From JBBQVO01 sp038211505 (GTDB lineage Bacteria; Chloroflexota; Dehalococcoidia; DSTF01; JACRBR01), in NCBI GenBank assembly GCA_038211505.1, contig JBBQVO010000137.1, positions 1 to 9,272 of the forward strand: a DNA stretch of 9,272 nt. The letters run 5' to 3'. Positions 1 to 5,698 of this stretch are shown in pieces; positions within the stretch are counted from its first letter, which is position 1; each line of letters starts with the position of its first letter. The notes beneath the pieces are model-generated. The model made no database searches. It saw only the letters and a program-made list of their open reading frames with translations, and was not told where the DNA came from. A program made the position numbers and the translations under genes.

Positions 1-232
1 GTTCACGTTGCTCGCCGATGTCCGACGCGGCCGCCGCCCGAGCTTCACCGACGCAGCACGGCCGGAGATCGCCGCTCCGATCGTCGACGCGTTTGTGGCG
101 GCGATGCGAGCCATGGGCGTCGGCGTCGCCGCCGGATCATTCGGCGCGCACATGCTCGTCGAATTGGCGAACGATGGCCCGGTCACCATCGCGTTCGACA
201 GCGGCTCGCTAGATCTCCCGCGCCGCGCGTAG
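1..232 (+). CDS. dtd: D-aminoacyl-tRNA deacylase, C-terminal half (5' end outside window)
   Basis: This gene hydrolyses D-amino acids from mischarged tRNAs in the cytoplasm, a chirality-proofreading step. The window enters it in frame at base 2, and base 1 is the last base of the preceding codon. Visible are 76 codons beginning FTLLADVRRGRRPSF, which matches the family's catalytic SQF-T-L region followed by the RKGRRPSF segment. Near the end is NDGPVT, the family's Gly-cisPro motif that excludes L-amino acids. FGAHM before it also fits. The family is about 145-150 residues, so roughly half is missing upstream. It stops at 230-232 (TAG). No U-rich terminator follows; a bulged stem (231-241 with 273-282) lies at the stop. 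The assignment rests on motif recognition and is strong. Confidence 0.93.
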   Translation, partial: FTLLADVRRGRRPSFTDAARPEIAAPIVDAFVAAMRAMGVGVAAGSFGAHMLVELANDGPVTIAFDSGSLDLPRRA

Positions 233-596
233 GCAACTCTCGCTCGTTCCAGCAGTGCCGGGCGTCGATGTTGAGAGTGCCTACTCCTTGAGCGTCGCGA
301 GTCAATGCATCTCTTTGTGAGGGACGTGACCTTCGAGGTGCAAACAGAGAACTGCCGTGGGGAGAAGTGTGAGCCCGGCACCCTGGACGCAAGAGACTCA
401 TTTAGAACAATGATCGCTCAGGGCGCGTCTCATTCAAAGCGCGCCAGCGCTCGAGACATTAGGACGAAAAAGCTGCGATGGTGGTGGCCGAAGCTGGCGC
501 GCCAGGAGCCGAGCCGCATTCGCGCCTACCGTCCGACCGTTCGCTCGTCAGGAAGGCTGGATCCGGCCAACACCGTTGTCATTATCCCCGCGGAAC
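233..596. other. Intergenic gap, no supportable gene
   Basis: This is the gap between the convergent ends of dtd and the pilin gene. Open frames exist on both strands, for example plus 305-613, but their translations are low-complexity and match no family I know. The longest also runs into the pilin gene. AGGCAACTCTC at 231-241 can pair with GAGAGTGCCT at 273-282 with one bulged base, overlapping the dtd stop, but no T-tract follows. I see no convincing terminator for either gene. Confidence 0.5.
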
Positions 597-806
597 CTAG
601 CACGAGCCGCTGAGGCAGACCTTGGCTTTGTTGAACGACGAGACGATGGCGCCGCGGAACGCGACGACGGCGGACACCACGACGGCGATGGCGATGACGG
701 CCATGATCAGGCCGTATTCGGCGAGCGTCTGGCCATCTTCGTCGGAGATTCTCGACTCAATCGAATCCAGGAATATGAGTGCGCGAAGCGCAACGTTTCG
801 TAGCAT
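597..806 (-). CDS. Flp/Fap-type (type IVb) prepilin
   Basis: A small pilin subunit expected to be cleaved by a TadV-like prepilin peptidase and assembled at the inner membrane by a Tad/Flp apparatus. From the ATG at 804-806 the product is 69 residues. DEDGQTLAEYGLI gives a cleavage site after Gly25, with mature +1 Gln26 and the conserved Glu30-Tyr31 pair at +5/+6. A hydrophobic helix covers about 32-50. A short tail carries Cys64 and Cys69, which could form a disulphide. An in-frame start at 863 adds 19 proline-rich residues. I reject it because GGCGGGGAG, a good ribosome binding site, lies about seven bases before 806. No other tad or cpa genes are in the window, so the pilin stands alone here. 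The next gene upstream on this strand is tRNA-Asn, which has its own terminator. Confidence 0.88.
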   Translation of the reverse strand: MLRNVALRALIFLDSIESRISDEDGQTLAEYGLIMAVIAIAVVVSAVVAFRGAIVSSFNKAKVCLSGSC

Positions 807-953
807 GGGAAACTCCCCGCCTTCCGGCGACGGCAATGGTGGCGGTGCGTTCCTATTCAGCATCGGCCGCGATCGTCGGCGTCGTAGGGTGCGCGGCGTT
901 AGATCGTCGCTTTGTCACACTCGCTCTACAGCAAGCTCTTCGCCGGGGGGACG

Positions 954-987
954 GGCAAAACGAAACAGCCCGCCGACGGCGGGCTGT
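954..987 (-). terminator. Rho-independent terminator after tRNA-Asn
   Basis: On the minus strand a perfect 10-bp stem (ACAGCCCGCC at 965-974 with GGCGGGCTGT at 978-987) closes a 3-nt loop. It is followed by TTTCGTTTTGCCC. It begins 13 bases past the tRNA 3' CCA, which fits termination of the tRNA transcript before the pilin gene. Confidence 0.88.
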
Positions 988-999
988 GAGGCTGATCTA

Positions 1000-1074
1000 T
1001 GGCTCCCTGGGCAGGACTCGAACCTACAACCAATCGGTTAACAGCCGATTGCTCTACCATTGAGCTACCAGGGA
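1000..1074 (-). tRNA. tRNA-Asn (anticodon GTT), CCA encoded
   Basis: Read on the minus strand, the acceptor stem TCCCTGG (1074-1068) pairs fully with CCAGGGA (1010-1004). Discriminator G (1003) and a genomically encoded CCA (1002-1000) follow. The D arm is GCTC-AATGGTA-GAGC. The anticodon stem is ATCGG/CCGAT around loop CTGTTAA, with anticodon GTT at 1042-1040. The T arm is GTAGG-TTCGAGT-CCTGC. All four stems close, with one G-T pair in the T stem. The anticodon reads AAC and AAU codons for asparagine. Confidence 0.97.
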
Positions 1075-1100
1075 AGGTAACGCGCTCGCTCGACGTTGAG

Positions 1101-1168
1101 CCGCGAGACGCGGTTCCGCATCCTGCGCCCCCATCAAACGGTTTAACCGCGAGATGCGGGCACGCATC
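1101..1168. repeat. Imperfect direct repeat pair, 46-bp spacing, each with a small hairpin
   Basis: Bases 1101-1122 and 1147-1168 are two 22-bp copies differing at four positions. Each begins CCGCGAGA(C/T)GCGG and ends CGCATC. The first copy contains a perfect CCGCG-AGA-CGCGG inverted repeat; the second keeps it as a wobble-tolerant version. They lie in the gap upstream of both tRNA-Asn (minus) and the ABC operon (plus). They could be paired regulator-binding sites or repeat debris; the sequence does not decide. Confidence 0.45.
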
Positions 1169-1279
1169 GAACGGAGTCGGCCTCGCATACTAGCGAATCG
1201 CCCATCGCCTCTCAAGACGCAGCGCCGCATAGCCGCAACGGATGTTGACGCAACACATCTGAAGCACCCGGCCCATCAA

Positions 1280-1291
1280 GCCGCATGCGGC
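1280..1291. promoter_or_regulatory. 12-bp palindrome, candidate operator
   Basis: GCCGCATGCGGC is perfectly self-complementary and lies 24 bp before the GTG start of the ABC ATPase. It occupies the -35/-10 spacer of the weak promoter suggested next to it, a common place for a repressor or MerR-like site. No regulator gene is adjacent, so the role is inferred from position only. Confidence 0.35.
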
Positions 1292-1294
1292 GCC

Positions 1295-1303
1295 TGATAC
1301 ATT
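1295..1303 (+). promoter_or_regulatory. Possible extended -10 promoter for the ABC exporter operon
   Basis: TGATACATT fits the extended -10 pattern TGnTAnAnT, with TACATT matching four of six -10 bases. No good -35 lies 17 bp upstream. Transcription would begin near 1309-1311, leaving only about 5-13 nt before the GTG start. That fits the lack of a clear ribosome binding site and would make the message nearly leaderless. Confidence 0.3.
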
Positions 1304-1315
1304 GACCTTCGGGAT

Positions 1316-2254
1316 GTGCATGTGACCGAACGACGAGAGATTCTGCGCACTGAGGGGCTCTGGAAGCGCTACGGCAAGATTACGGCCGTCGCCGGCATGG
1401 ATCTGCAGGTCTACAACGGCGAGGTCTACAGCTTCCTCGGGCCCAACGGCTCCGGCAAAAGCACGACCGTCGGCATGATCCTCGGCCTCGTTCGGCCGAC
1501 GAAAGGCCGCGCACTCGTCTTCGGCGCCAACATGGCGACGCACCCGTGGCCGGCGCTGAAGAAGATCGGCGCCGTGATTGAGACGCCCGCGTTCTACCCC
1601 TACCTCTCCGGTTGGGACAACCTGCGGGCCATCGCGATTGCGCTCGGCGACGTGCCGAACGCGCGCATCCACGAAATGCTCGAGCTCGTCGGGCTGCGTG
1701 AGCGCGGCGGCGATCCCTACAAGACGTACTCACTCGGCATGAAGCAGCGCCTCGGCATCGCGTCGACGCTGCTGCGCGATCCCGATCTGATCATCCTCGA
1801 TGAGCCGACGAACGGTCTCGACCCCGCCGGCACGCGCGAAGTGCGCGAGCTGATCCCGCAGCTGGCGCGGCAGGGACGCACGGTGTTCCTCTGCAGCCAT
1901 CTGTTACACGAAGTGCAGGCTGTGAGCGATCGCGTCGCCATCGTCAAGAAGGGGCGGATGGTGGCGCAGGGCACCGTCGCCGAGTTGCTCGGCCACGGGC
2001 AATACTTGCAGATGCGCGCCGCCGATAACGATGCGCTGGCGCGCGCGCTCGGTAGTGTGCCCTTCGTCAGCGCCGTCGAGCGGGTCGACGGCTTCGTGCG
2101 CGCGACGGCGCCGACCGATCGGGCATCGGAGCTCAACAAGATTCTCGCGACGCAGGAGATCTACCTCTCCGAGCTGAAGCCGTGGGACATGGACCTCGAG
2201 AGCGTCTTCCTCGACCTGACGGGCGAAGAGCTGGGGCAGGAGACCGCCGTATGA
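1316..2254 (+). CDS. ABC-2 exporter ATP-binding protein (BcrA/NatA-like)
   Basis: Cytoplasmic ATPase that powers the two permeases encoded downstream. It has 312 residues. Walker A is GPNGSGKST at 42-50. The Q-loop position carries Glu (IET, about 88-90), followed by PAFYPYLSG, as in bacitracin/lantibiotic-exporter ATPases. The signature is YSLGM at 138-142, Walker B LIILDEP at 158-164, D-loop GLDPAG at 167-172, and switch His195. A C-terminal extension of about 90 residues (from about 220) is typical of ABC-2 ATPases. GTG at 1316 starts the product; GTG at 1322 is an equal alternative, and neither has a strong ribosome binding site. Its TGA overlaps the next gene's ATG (ATGA at 2251-2254), which implies translational coupling. 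The substrate cannot be read from sequence; peptide, antibiotic or lipid export are all possible. Confidence 0.93.
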   Translation: MHVTERREILRTEGLWKRYGKITAVAGMDLQVYNGEVYSFLGPNGSGKSTTVGMILGLVRPTKGRALVFGANMATHPWPALKKIGAVIETPAFYPYLSGWDNLRAIAIALGDVPNARIHEMLELVGLRERGGDPYKTYSLGMKQRLGIASTLLRDPDLIILDEPTNGLDPAGTREVRELIPQLARQGRTVFLCSHLLHEVQAVSDRVAIVKKGRMVAQGTVAELLGHGQYLQMRAADNDALARALGSVPFVSAVERVDGFVRATAPTDRASELNKILATQEIYLSELKPWDMDLESVFLDLTGEELGQETAV

Positions 2255-3150
2255 CGATGCAGCGCCTGATGTGGATGGAGTTCTTCAAGCTGCGCAAACG
2301 GATGATGACGTGGGTCGTCGCCGGCGTCACGATCGGGCTGATCATTCTGCTCTACACGATCATCTGGAGCATTAGCGGCAAAGCCGGCAGCTTCCGCGAC
2401 AATGGGTCAATTGTGTTCTATTCACAGCTGCGACGCAGCCTCTTCCTCGAAGCGGGTGTGCCGTTCTCGCTGCAGATCGTGGCGACGTTCGGCAGCTTGC
2501 TGGCGATTATTCTCGCAGCCGGCGCGGCCGGCGGCGAGTACTCATGGGGCACGGTGCGGCTGATGGCGACGGCGTCGAGCGGCCGCCTCCGGTTGATCAT
2601 CGCCCGCTTCATCGTCGTTGCCGGGCTCGTCGCGCTGCTGACGCTGATGACGGCGATCGTCGCGCTCGCCTACAGCGCGATCATCACGCAGACGAACGGC
2701 GGCAGCGACTTCAGCTTCATCACCGTCGGCTTCGTGAAGGATCAGTGGCTGGCCTACGGCCGCACGCTGTACGTCATGTTGCCCTTCGTGTCATTGGCGT
2801 TCGCGGCCGCCGTCATCGGACGTTCGACGCTCGCCGGCGTCGGCTTCGGGCTCGGCGTCTTCTTCGTCGAGCCGCTGGTCAGCGAGCTGATGCGCGTCGG
2901 CGGCAGCCGCTGGCAGCACGTGCCGAACTACCTGCTCTCGACGAACCGCAACGTCATTCTGCTGCAAAACAAGTTCCCGCCGTACCTGCCGCGATTCAGT
3001 TTCGGGCCGTCGGCACGTGACCTGCAACAGCAGGGCGCCTACGCGCCGACCGGCGCCGCGATCATCCTCGGCGTCTACATCGTCGTGTTTCTGACGCTGG
3101 CGTTCGTCGCCTACCGCCGCCGCGACATCACCGCCGGCACCGGCGCCTAG
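2251..3150 (+). CDS. ABC-2 type permease, first paralogue
   Basis: Inner-membrane subunit of the exporter, 299 residues, with about six predicted spans. A cytoplasmic amphipathic start (MEFFKLRKR, 9-17) leads into span 1 (about 20-40). Span 2 runs about 72-92, followed by GGEYSWGTVR, the family's usual coupling region. Spans 3 (about 117-141), 4-5 (about 170-208) and 6 (about 270-290) precede a basic YRRRDIT end. I chose ATG 2251, which overlaps the ATPase stop, because AGGAG at 2238-2242 sits eight bases upstream. An in-frame GTG at 2182 would overlap the ATPase more deeply and lacks that support. The gene is a close paralogue of the next one: residues 83-116 are identical in both. The pair therefore probably forms a heterodimer with two copies of the ATPase. 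Confidence 0.9.
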   Translation: MTMQRLMWMEFFKLRKRMMTWVVAGVTIGLIILLYTIIWSISGKAGSFRDNGSIVFYSQLRRSLFLEAGVPFSLQIVATFGSLLAIILAAGAAGGEYSWGTVRLMATASSGRLRLIIARFIVVAGLVALLTLMTAIVALAYSAIITQTNGGSDFSFITVGFVKDQWLAYGRTLYVMLPFVSLAFAAAVIGRSTLAGVGFGLGVFFVEPLVSELMRVGGSRWQHVPNYLLSTNRNVILLQNKFPPYLPRFSFGPSARDLQQQGAYAPTGAAIILGVYIVVFLTLAFVAYRRRDITAGTGA

Positions 3151-3162
3151 TTCGGTACACTC

Positions 3163-3182
3163 CCTCTCGCGACGACGAGAGG
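3163..3182 (+). promoter_or_regulatory. Hairpin sequestering the ribosome binding site of permease 2
   Basis: CCTCTCG (3163-3169) is the exact complement of CGAGAGG (3176-3182), separated by the 6-nt loop CGACGA. The right arm contains most of the ribosome binding sequence GAGAGGAG (3177-3184). No T-tract follows, so it is not a rho-independent terminator. Folding would limit entry at permease 2 and could set the ratio of the two permeases. The pairing is directly visible; the function is inferred. Confidence 0.55.
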
Positions 3183-3190
3183 AGCGCCCG

Positions 3191-4090
3191 ATCGACCTCC
3201 TGCACCTGATCCGCGTCGAATTCTTCAAGCTGCGCAAGCGCATGATGACGTGGGTCGTCGCCGCGATCATGGTCGCGCTGATCATTCTGCTCTACTCGAT
3301 TCTCTGGAGTATCAGCGGCCGCGCCGGCGGCTACTTCGACAGTGACCTCGGCCGCCGCGTAGCGTATCAGGAGTTGCGACGCGGGCTCTTTCTCGAAGCC
3401 GGTGTGCCGTTCGCGCTGCAGATCGTCGCGACGTTCGGCGCGCTGCTGGCGATCATCCTCGCCGCGGGCGCGGCCGGCGGCGAGTACTCGTGGGGCACGG
3501 TGCGACTGATGGCGACGGCGTCGAGCGGGCGCCTACGTCTCATCACGGCGCGGCTGCTTGTCGTCGCAACACTGATCGCCGTCGGAGCTCTGCTCGCCGC
3601 GATGGTCGCGCTCGGCTACAGCGCGATCATCACGACATACAGCGGCGGCTCCGACTTCAGCTTCATCGATCGCCGATTCATCATCGATCAGTTCGTCGCC
3701 TACGCGCGGACGCTGTTGGCTCTCGCGCCGTTCGTGACGCTCGCGTTTGCGGCGGCGATCATCGGCCGCTCGACGCTCGCCGGCGTCGGAACGGGCATCG
3801 GCGTCGCATTTCTCGAGCCGCTGATCAGTAGTCTGATGCGGCTCGGCGGCACGCGCTGGCAGCAGGTGCCGAACTACCTTATCGCCGCAAACGAACAGGT
3901 CGTGCTGATCCAGAACAAGGTGCCGGCGGCGCTCCCGCGCATCGGGCCATCGGAGCGCGATCTCGCGCAGCGTGGCGCGCATTCGCCCGAAGTAGCAGCG
4001 CTGATCCTCGTCGCATACACGGCGGCGTTCATCACGATCGCCTTCGTCGTCTACCGGCGTCGCGACATCACATCGGGAACGAGCGCGTGA
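3191..4090 (+). CDS. ABC-2 type permease, second paralogue (apparent AUC start)
   Basis: Second inner-membrane subunit of the exporter, with the same fold as its neighbour: EFFKLRKRMMTW start, about six spans, GGEYSWGTVR coupling region and YRRRDIT end. The first in-frame ATG is 3242, but it lacks a ribosome binding site and would drop the conserved EFFKLRKR segment. GAGAGGAG (3177-3184) lies six bases before an in-frame ATC at 3191. Starting there places EFFKL at residues 10-14, exactly as in permease 1, and gives 299 residues, the same length as its paralogue. No ATG, GTG or TTG lies in frame between permease 1's stop and 3242; CTG codons at 3200 and 3206 are alternatives. Either AUC is used or an ATG was miscalled as ATC. 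Confidence is high for the family and moderate for the start. Confidence 0.85.
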   Translation: MDLLHLIRVEFFKLRKRMMTWVVAAIMVALIILLYSILWSISGRAGGYFDSDLGRRVAYQELRRGLFLEAGVPFALQIVATFGALLAIILAAGAAGGEYSWGTVRLMATASSGRLRLITARLLVVATLIAVGALLAAMVALGYSAIITTYSGGSDFSFIDRRFIIDQFVAYARTLLALAPFVTLAFAAAIIGRSTLAGVGTGIGVAFLEPLISSLMRLGGTRWQQVPNYLIAANEQVVLIQNKVPAALPRIGPSERDLAQRGAHSPEVAALILVAYTAAFITIAFVVYRRRDITSGTSA

Positions 4091-4099
4091 ACGGCGCTG

Positions 4100-4582
4100 C
4101 TAACAGGGGGCGTCGCCCTCGAAGATCGTGCTGAAGTAGATGCGGCCGCCGGCGCCTTCCGTGACGCCGCTCCCGAAGCGCGTGTAGTGACAGTTCATCA
4201 TGATGTCGAGATGTTCCGGGCTGCGCGTCCATTTATCGATCGTGCGCGCCGCCGTCTCCGTCCAGTCGTAGTTGTTGACTTCGAGATTCTCGCCCGCCCA
4301 GGCGTGCGGGATGCCCTCGCGATCCATGACGCAAATGACGGTGCAGCCGTCAGCAAAGTCGTGGCCAAAGTGGCCGCGCGACGCCATGTCTTCGGTGTGG
4401 CTGCGCGCGATCCGCGCCAGATCGTTGTCGACGGCGAGCGGCTGCAGCCCCGCCTGCGTGCGCAGCGCGTTGATCCGCACGTACGTCTCCGATTCGGCGT
4501 CATCGTCGCGCGCGCACGCGGCAAACACGAGCAATGAGAGCACGGCGAGCAGCAGGCACCCGAACAGCGCGCGCCTCGTCAT
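4100..4582 (-). CDS. CAP/SCP-domain lipoprotein (YkwD-like)
   Basis: A predicted lipid-anchored extracellular protein of 160 residues with a CAP (cysteine-rich secretory/PR-1) domain. Residues 1-23 form a lipoprotein signal: basic MTRR, a hydrophobic core, then lipobox FAAC with Cys23 as the lipidation site. The CAP fold follows, with YVRINALRTQAGL (34-46), the HTEDMASRGHFGH segment containing His62 (62-74), GEN at 97-99 with Glu98, SPEHLDIMMN with His124, and a closing YFSTIFEG strand. Cys80/Cys84 and Cys131/Cys160 could form disulphides. ATG 4582 is preferred over a GTG at 4603 because GGAG (4595-4592) lies nine bases upstream. CAP proteins vary widely in role, so no reaction is assigned. 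Its stop is 9 bp from the end of permease 2, convergent, with no clear terminator between them. Confidence 0.9.
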   Translation of the reverse strand: MTRRALFGCLLLAVLSLLVFAACARDDDAESETYVRINALRTQAGLQPLAVDNDLARIARSHTEDMASRGHFGHDFADGCTVICVMDREGIPHAWAGENLEVNNYDWTETAARTIDKWTRSPEHLDIMMNCHYTRFGSGVTEGAGGRIYFSTIFEGDAPC

Positions 4583-4724
4583 GACGCGTCGCTCCGCGCG
4601 CACGCGACACGATCTCTCGCGGCGGGATCAGTTGTACCGATGGAGATGAAAGGAGCGTCAGCGCGTCGTGCGCCGAGGCGGTCGGGCGATCCGGTGTGGC
4701 GGCATCGATCTTCCAACGGTCGCC

Positions 4725-4733
4725 ACTATACCA
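4725..4733 (-). promoter_or_regulatory. Possible extended -10 promoter for the CAP lipoprotein gene
   Basis: On the minus strand TGGTATAGT fits an extended -10 element, with TATAGT matching five of six bases. No good -35 is present, as is usual for extended -10 promoters. The element is flanked by a GTCGCC/GGCGAC inverted repeat (4719-4724 and 4742-4747) that could be an operator. The leader would be about 135 nt. Confidence 0.35.
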
Positions 4734-4790
4734 TCGATCGCGGCGACGGCGATACGCGCGCGATTGACATAGCGTGATCGGTGGCGCGAC

Positions 4791-4858
4791 GAGCCCTCAC
4801 CCCGGCTTCGCCACCCCTCTCCCTCAGGGGGAGAGGGGCCTCATGCGGCGAGGGGTAT
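4791..4858. repeat. REP-like palindromic repeat
   Basis: A perfect 10-bp stem, CCCCTCTCCC (4814-4823) with GGGAGAGGGG (4829-4838), closes a 5-nt loop. Outside it, CCCTCACCCC on the left and GCGAGGGG on the right form a weaker outer pairing. I recall near-identical elements dispersed in many environmental bacterial genomes. It lies past the stop of the minus-strand gene at 4898-5407, but without a T-tract. Confidence 0.7.
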
Positions 4859-4897
4859 TGGACGCGGACAAGTTTCGTCTGCCTGCTCGCGACGTGG

Positions 4898-5407
4898 CTA
4901 CGAATCGGAGTCTTGCCTTCTCGTCTCGCCGTCATCATCATCGTCCGACACGATCACGTCGGTGATGATGGCGACGACGTCGTCGGCTCCGATCCTGTCG
5001 CGCAGCACAAAGGCGACGACTGCGACGACGGCGATGCCGCCGGCCGCGAGTGCGATCTTCTTCGCGACGCGCGCGCTAACGCGACGTGTCGGCGCCTCCT
5101 CGGCCATCGCCGCATCGGCGGCGAACACAGCGCTGCGCTCGACGCCCGCCACCGTCTTCTCCCATTCGCGCCGCACGTACGTCGTCGATGACGGGCCGCC
5201 GACGGTGACACTCTCGCGCCGCGTCTCGTCAATCGTCAGCGCGCGGTCTGCGTGCGCGGCCGCCGTCTCGGCGGCGGGTGCATCGTCGGTGTCCGTCGCG
5301 CGCGACATCTCGGGCGCGATCGGTGCGGGTTCGGGCGCGGGCGGGCGCAGTGCGTCGTTGCAGGATTGGCGCGGGGTGTGCTGTTCGTCGCAGAAGTCGT
5401 CGTGCAT
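4898..5407 (-). CDS. Uncharacterised single-span membrane protein with acidic tail
   Basis: I do not recognise this 169-residue protein. Residues 1-35 hold Cys6 and Cys16 and a proline-rich run. Residues 36-115 are hydrophilic, Ala/Asp/Arg-rich and probably disordered. A basic patch, RRVSARVAKK (108-117), precedes one hydrophobic span at about 118-136. RDR follows, then a second, mildly hydrophobic stretch (DDVVAIITDVIV, about 142-153) and an acidic end with five Asp in a row at 155-159. ATG 5407 has only a weak upstream AGGCGAAG; the in-frame ATG at 5308 (residue 34) is possible. The coherent topology and an uninterrupted frame favour a real gene, but the composition is biased and this is not certain. 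Confidence 0.6.
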   Translation of the reverse strand: MHDDFCDEQHTPRQSCNDALRPPAPEPAPIAPEMSRATDTDDAPAAETAAAHADRALTIDETRRESVTVGGPSSTTYVRREWEKTVAGVERSAVFAADAAMAEEAPTRRVSARVAKKIALAAGGIAVVAVVAFVLRDRIGADDVVAIITDVIVSDDDDDGETRRQDSDS

Positions 5408-5464
5408 GTTGTCGTTCTTCGCCTGCTGCGTGATTCGTTATGTCGTGCCACTTGCGGTCAATCG

Positions 5465-5592
5465 GTGGTTCGTTTGGTAATTTCACGTTCCGTACCGAGG
5501 GGAGGTTCGTTTGGCAGTTTTCCGTTTTCTCGCCTCGTACGGCGGCGGAGGTTTGTTTGGCAGTTTTGTGTTTTCGTCCCGGATCGGGTCGC
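5465..5592. repeat. Three degenerate tandem repeat copies of about 37-46 bp
   Basis: The core GGTTCGTTTGG(C/T)A occurs at 5467 and 5504, and as GGTTTGTTTGGCA at 5550. Each core is followed by a T-rich stretch (ATTTCACG, GTTTTCCGTTTTC, GTTTTGTGTTTTC) and then a C/G-rich linker. Spacings are 37 and 46 bp. The T-rich composition differs sharply from the neighbouring genes. The minus strand would read as NCQTNLP-like peptides, which I recall from spurious frames in other repeat-rich genomes. It lies upstream of the minus-strand gene at 4898-5407. Confidence 0.65.
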
Positions 5593-5652
5593 CGGTTCGT
5601 CATGATGGGAAGACCAATTCGTGTTGACGGCGCCGCAGCGGTGTCCCACACC

Positions 5653-5680
5653 GACAGGTCTGAAGACCTGTCCCTACGGC
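5653..5680. repeat. Short hairpin repeat
   Basis: GACAGGTC (5653-5660) pairs perfectly with GACCTGTC (5665-5672) around a TGAA loop and is followed by CCTACGGC. No T-tract is present on either strand. I recall this unit as a dispersed element in environmental genomes; that is memory, not a search. Confidence 0.6.
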
Positions 5681-5698
5681 CGTGCGATCGACCCAACC

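Larger units (their letters stand above)
4583..4897. other. Intergenic gap with a promoter candidate and one repeat
   Basis: No credible gene. The gap holds a possible minus-strand promoter near 4725-4733 for the CAP gene and the large palindromic repeat at 4791-4858. A short plus-strand frame from GTG 4668 follows AGGAG at 12-nt spacing, but its product resembles nothing and I do not call it. Confidence 0.5.

Noticed and set aside
305..613. A 102-residue plus-strand reading frame
   Set aside because: No recognisable family or good ribosome binding site, and it overlaps the end of the well-supported pilin gene.
807..863. N-terminal extension of the pilin from 863
   Set aside because: It adds a proline-rich stretch not seen in prepilins, while the internal ATG has a proper ribosome binding site and gives a normal leader.
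1190..1672. A 160-residue minus-strand frame opposite the start of the ABC ATPase
   Set aside because: It covers the Walker A region of the clear ATPase and has no motifs of its own.
4765..4770. Plus-strand TTGACA as a -35 element
   Set aside because: No -10-like hexamer lies 16-18 bp downstream and no plus-strand gene follows.
4668..4772. A small plus-strand frame starting GTG after AGGAG
   Set aside because: Spacing of 12 nt is poor, the product of about 34 residues resembles nothing, and the region looks like a promoter for the CAP gene.
5465..5592. Degenerate CRISPR array or attachment sites
   Set aside because: Copies are unequal in length with related, not unique, linkers, and no integrase or cas gene is present.
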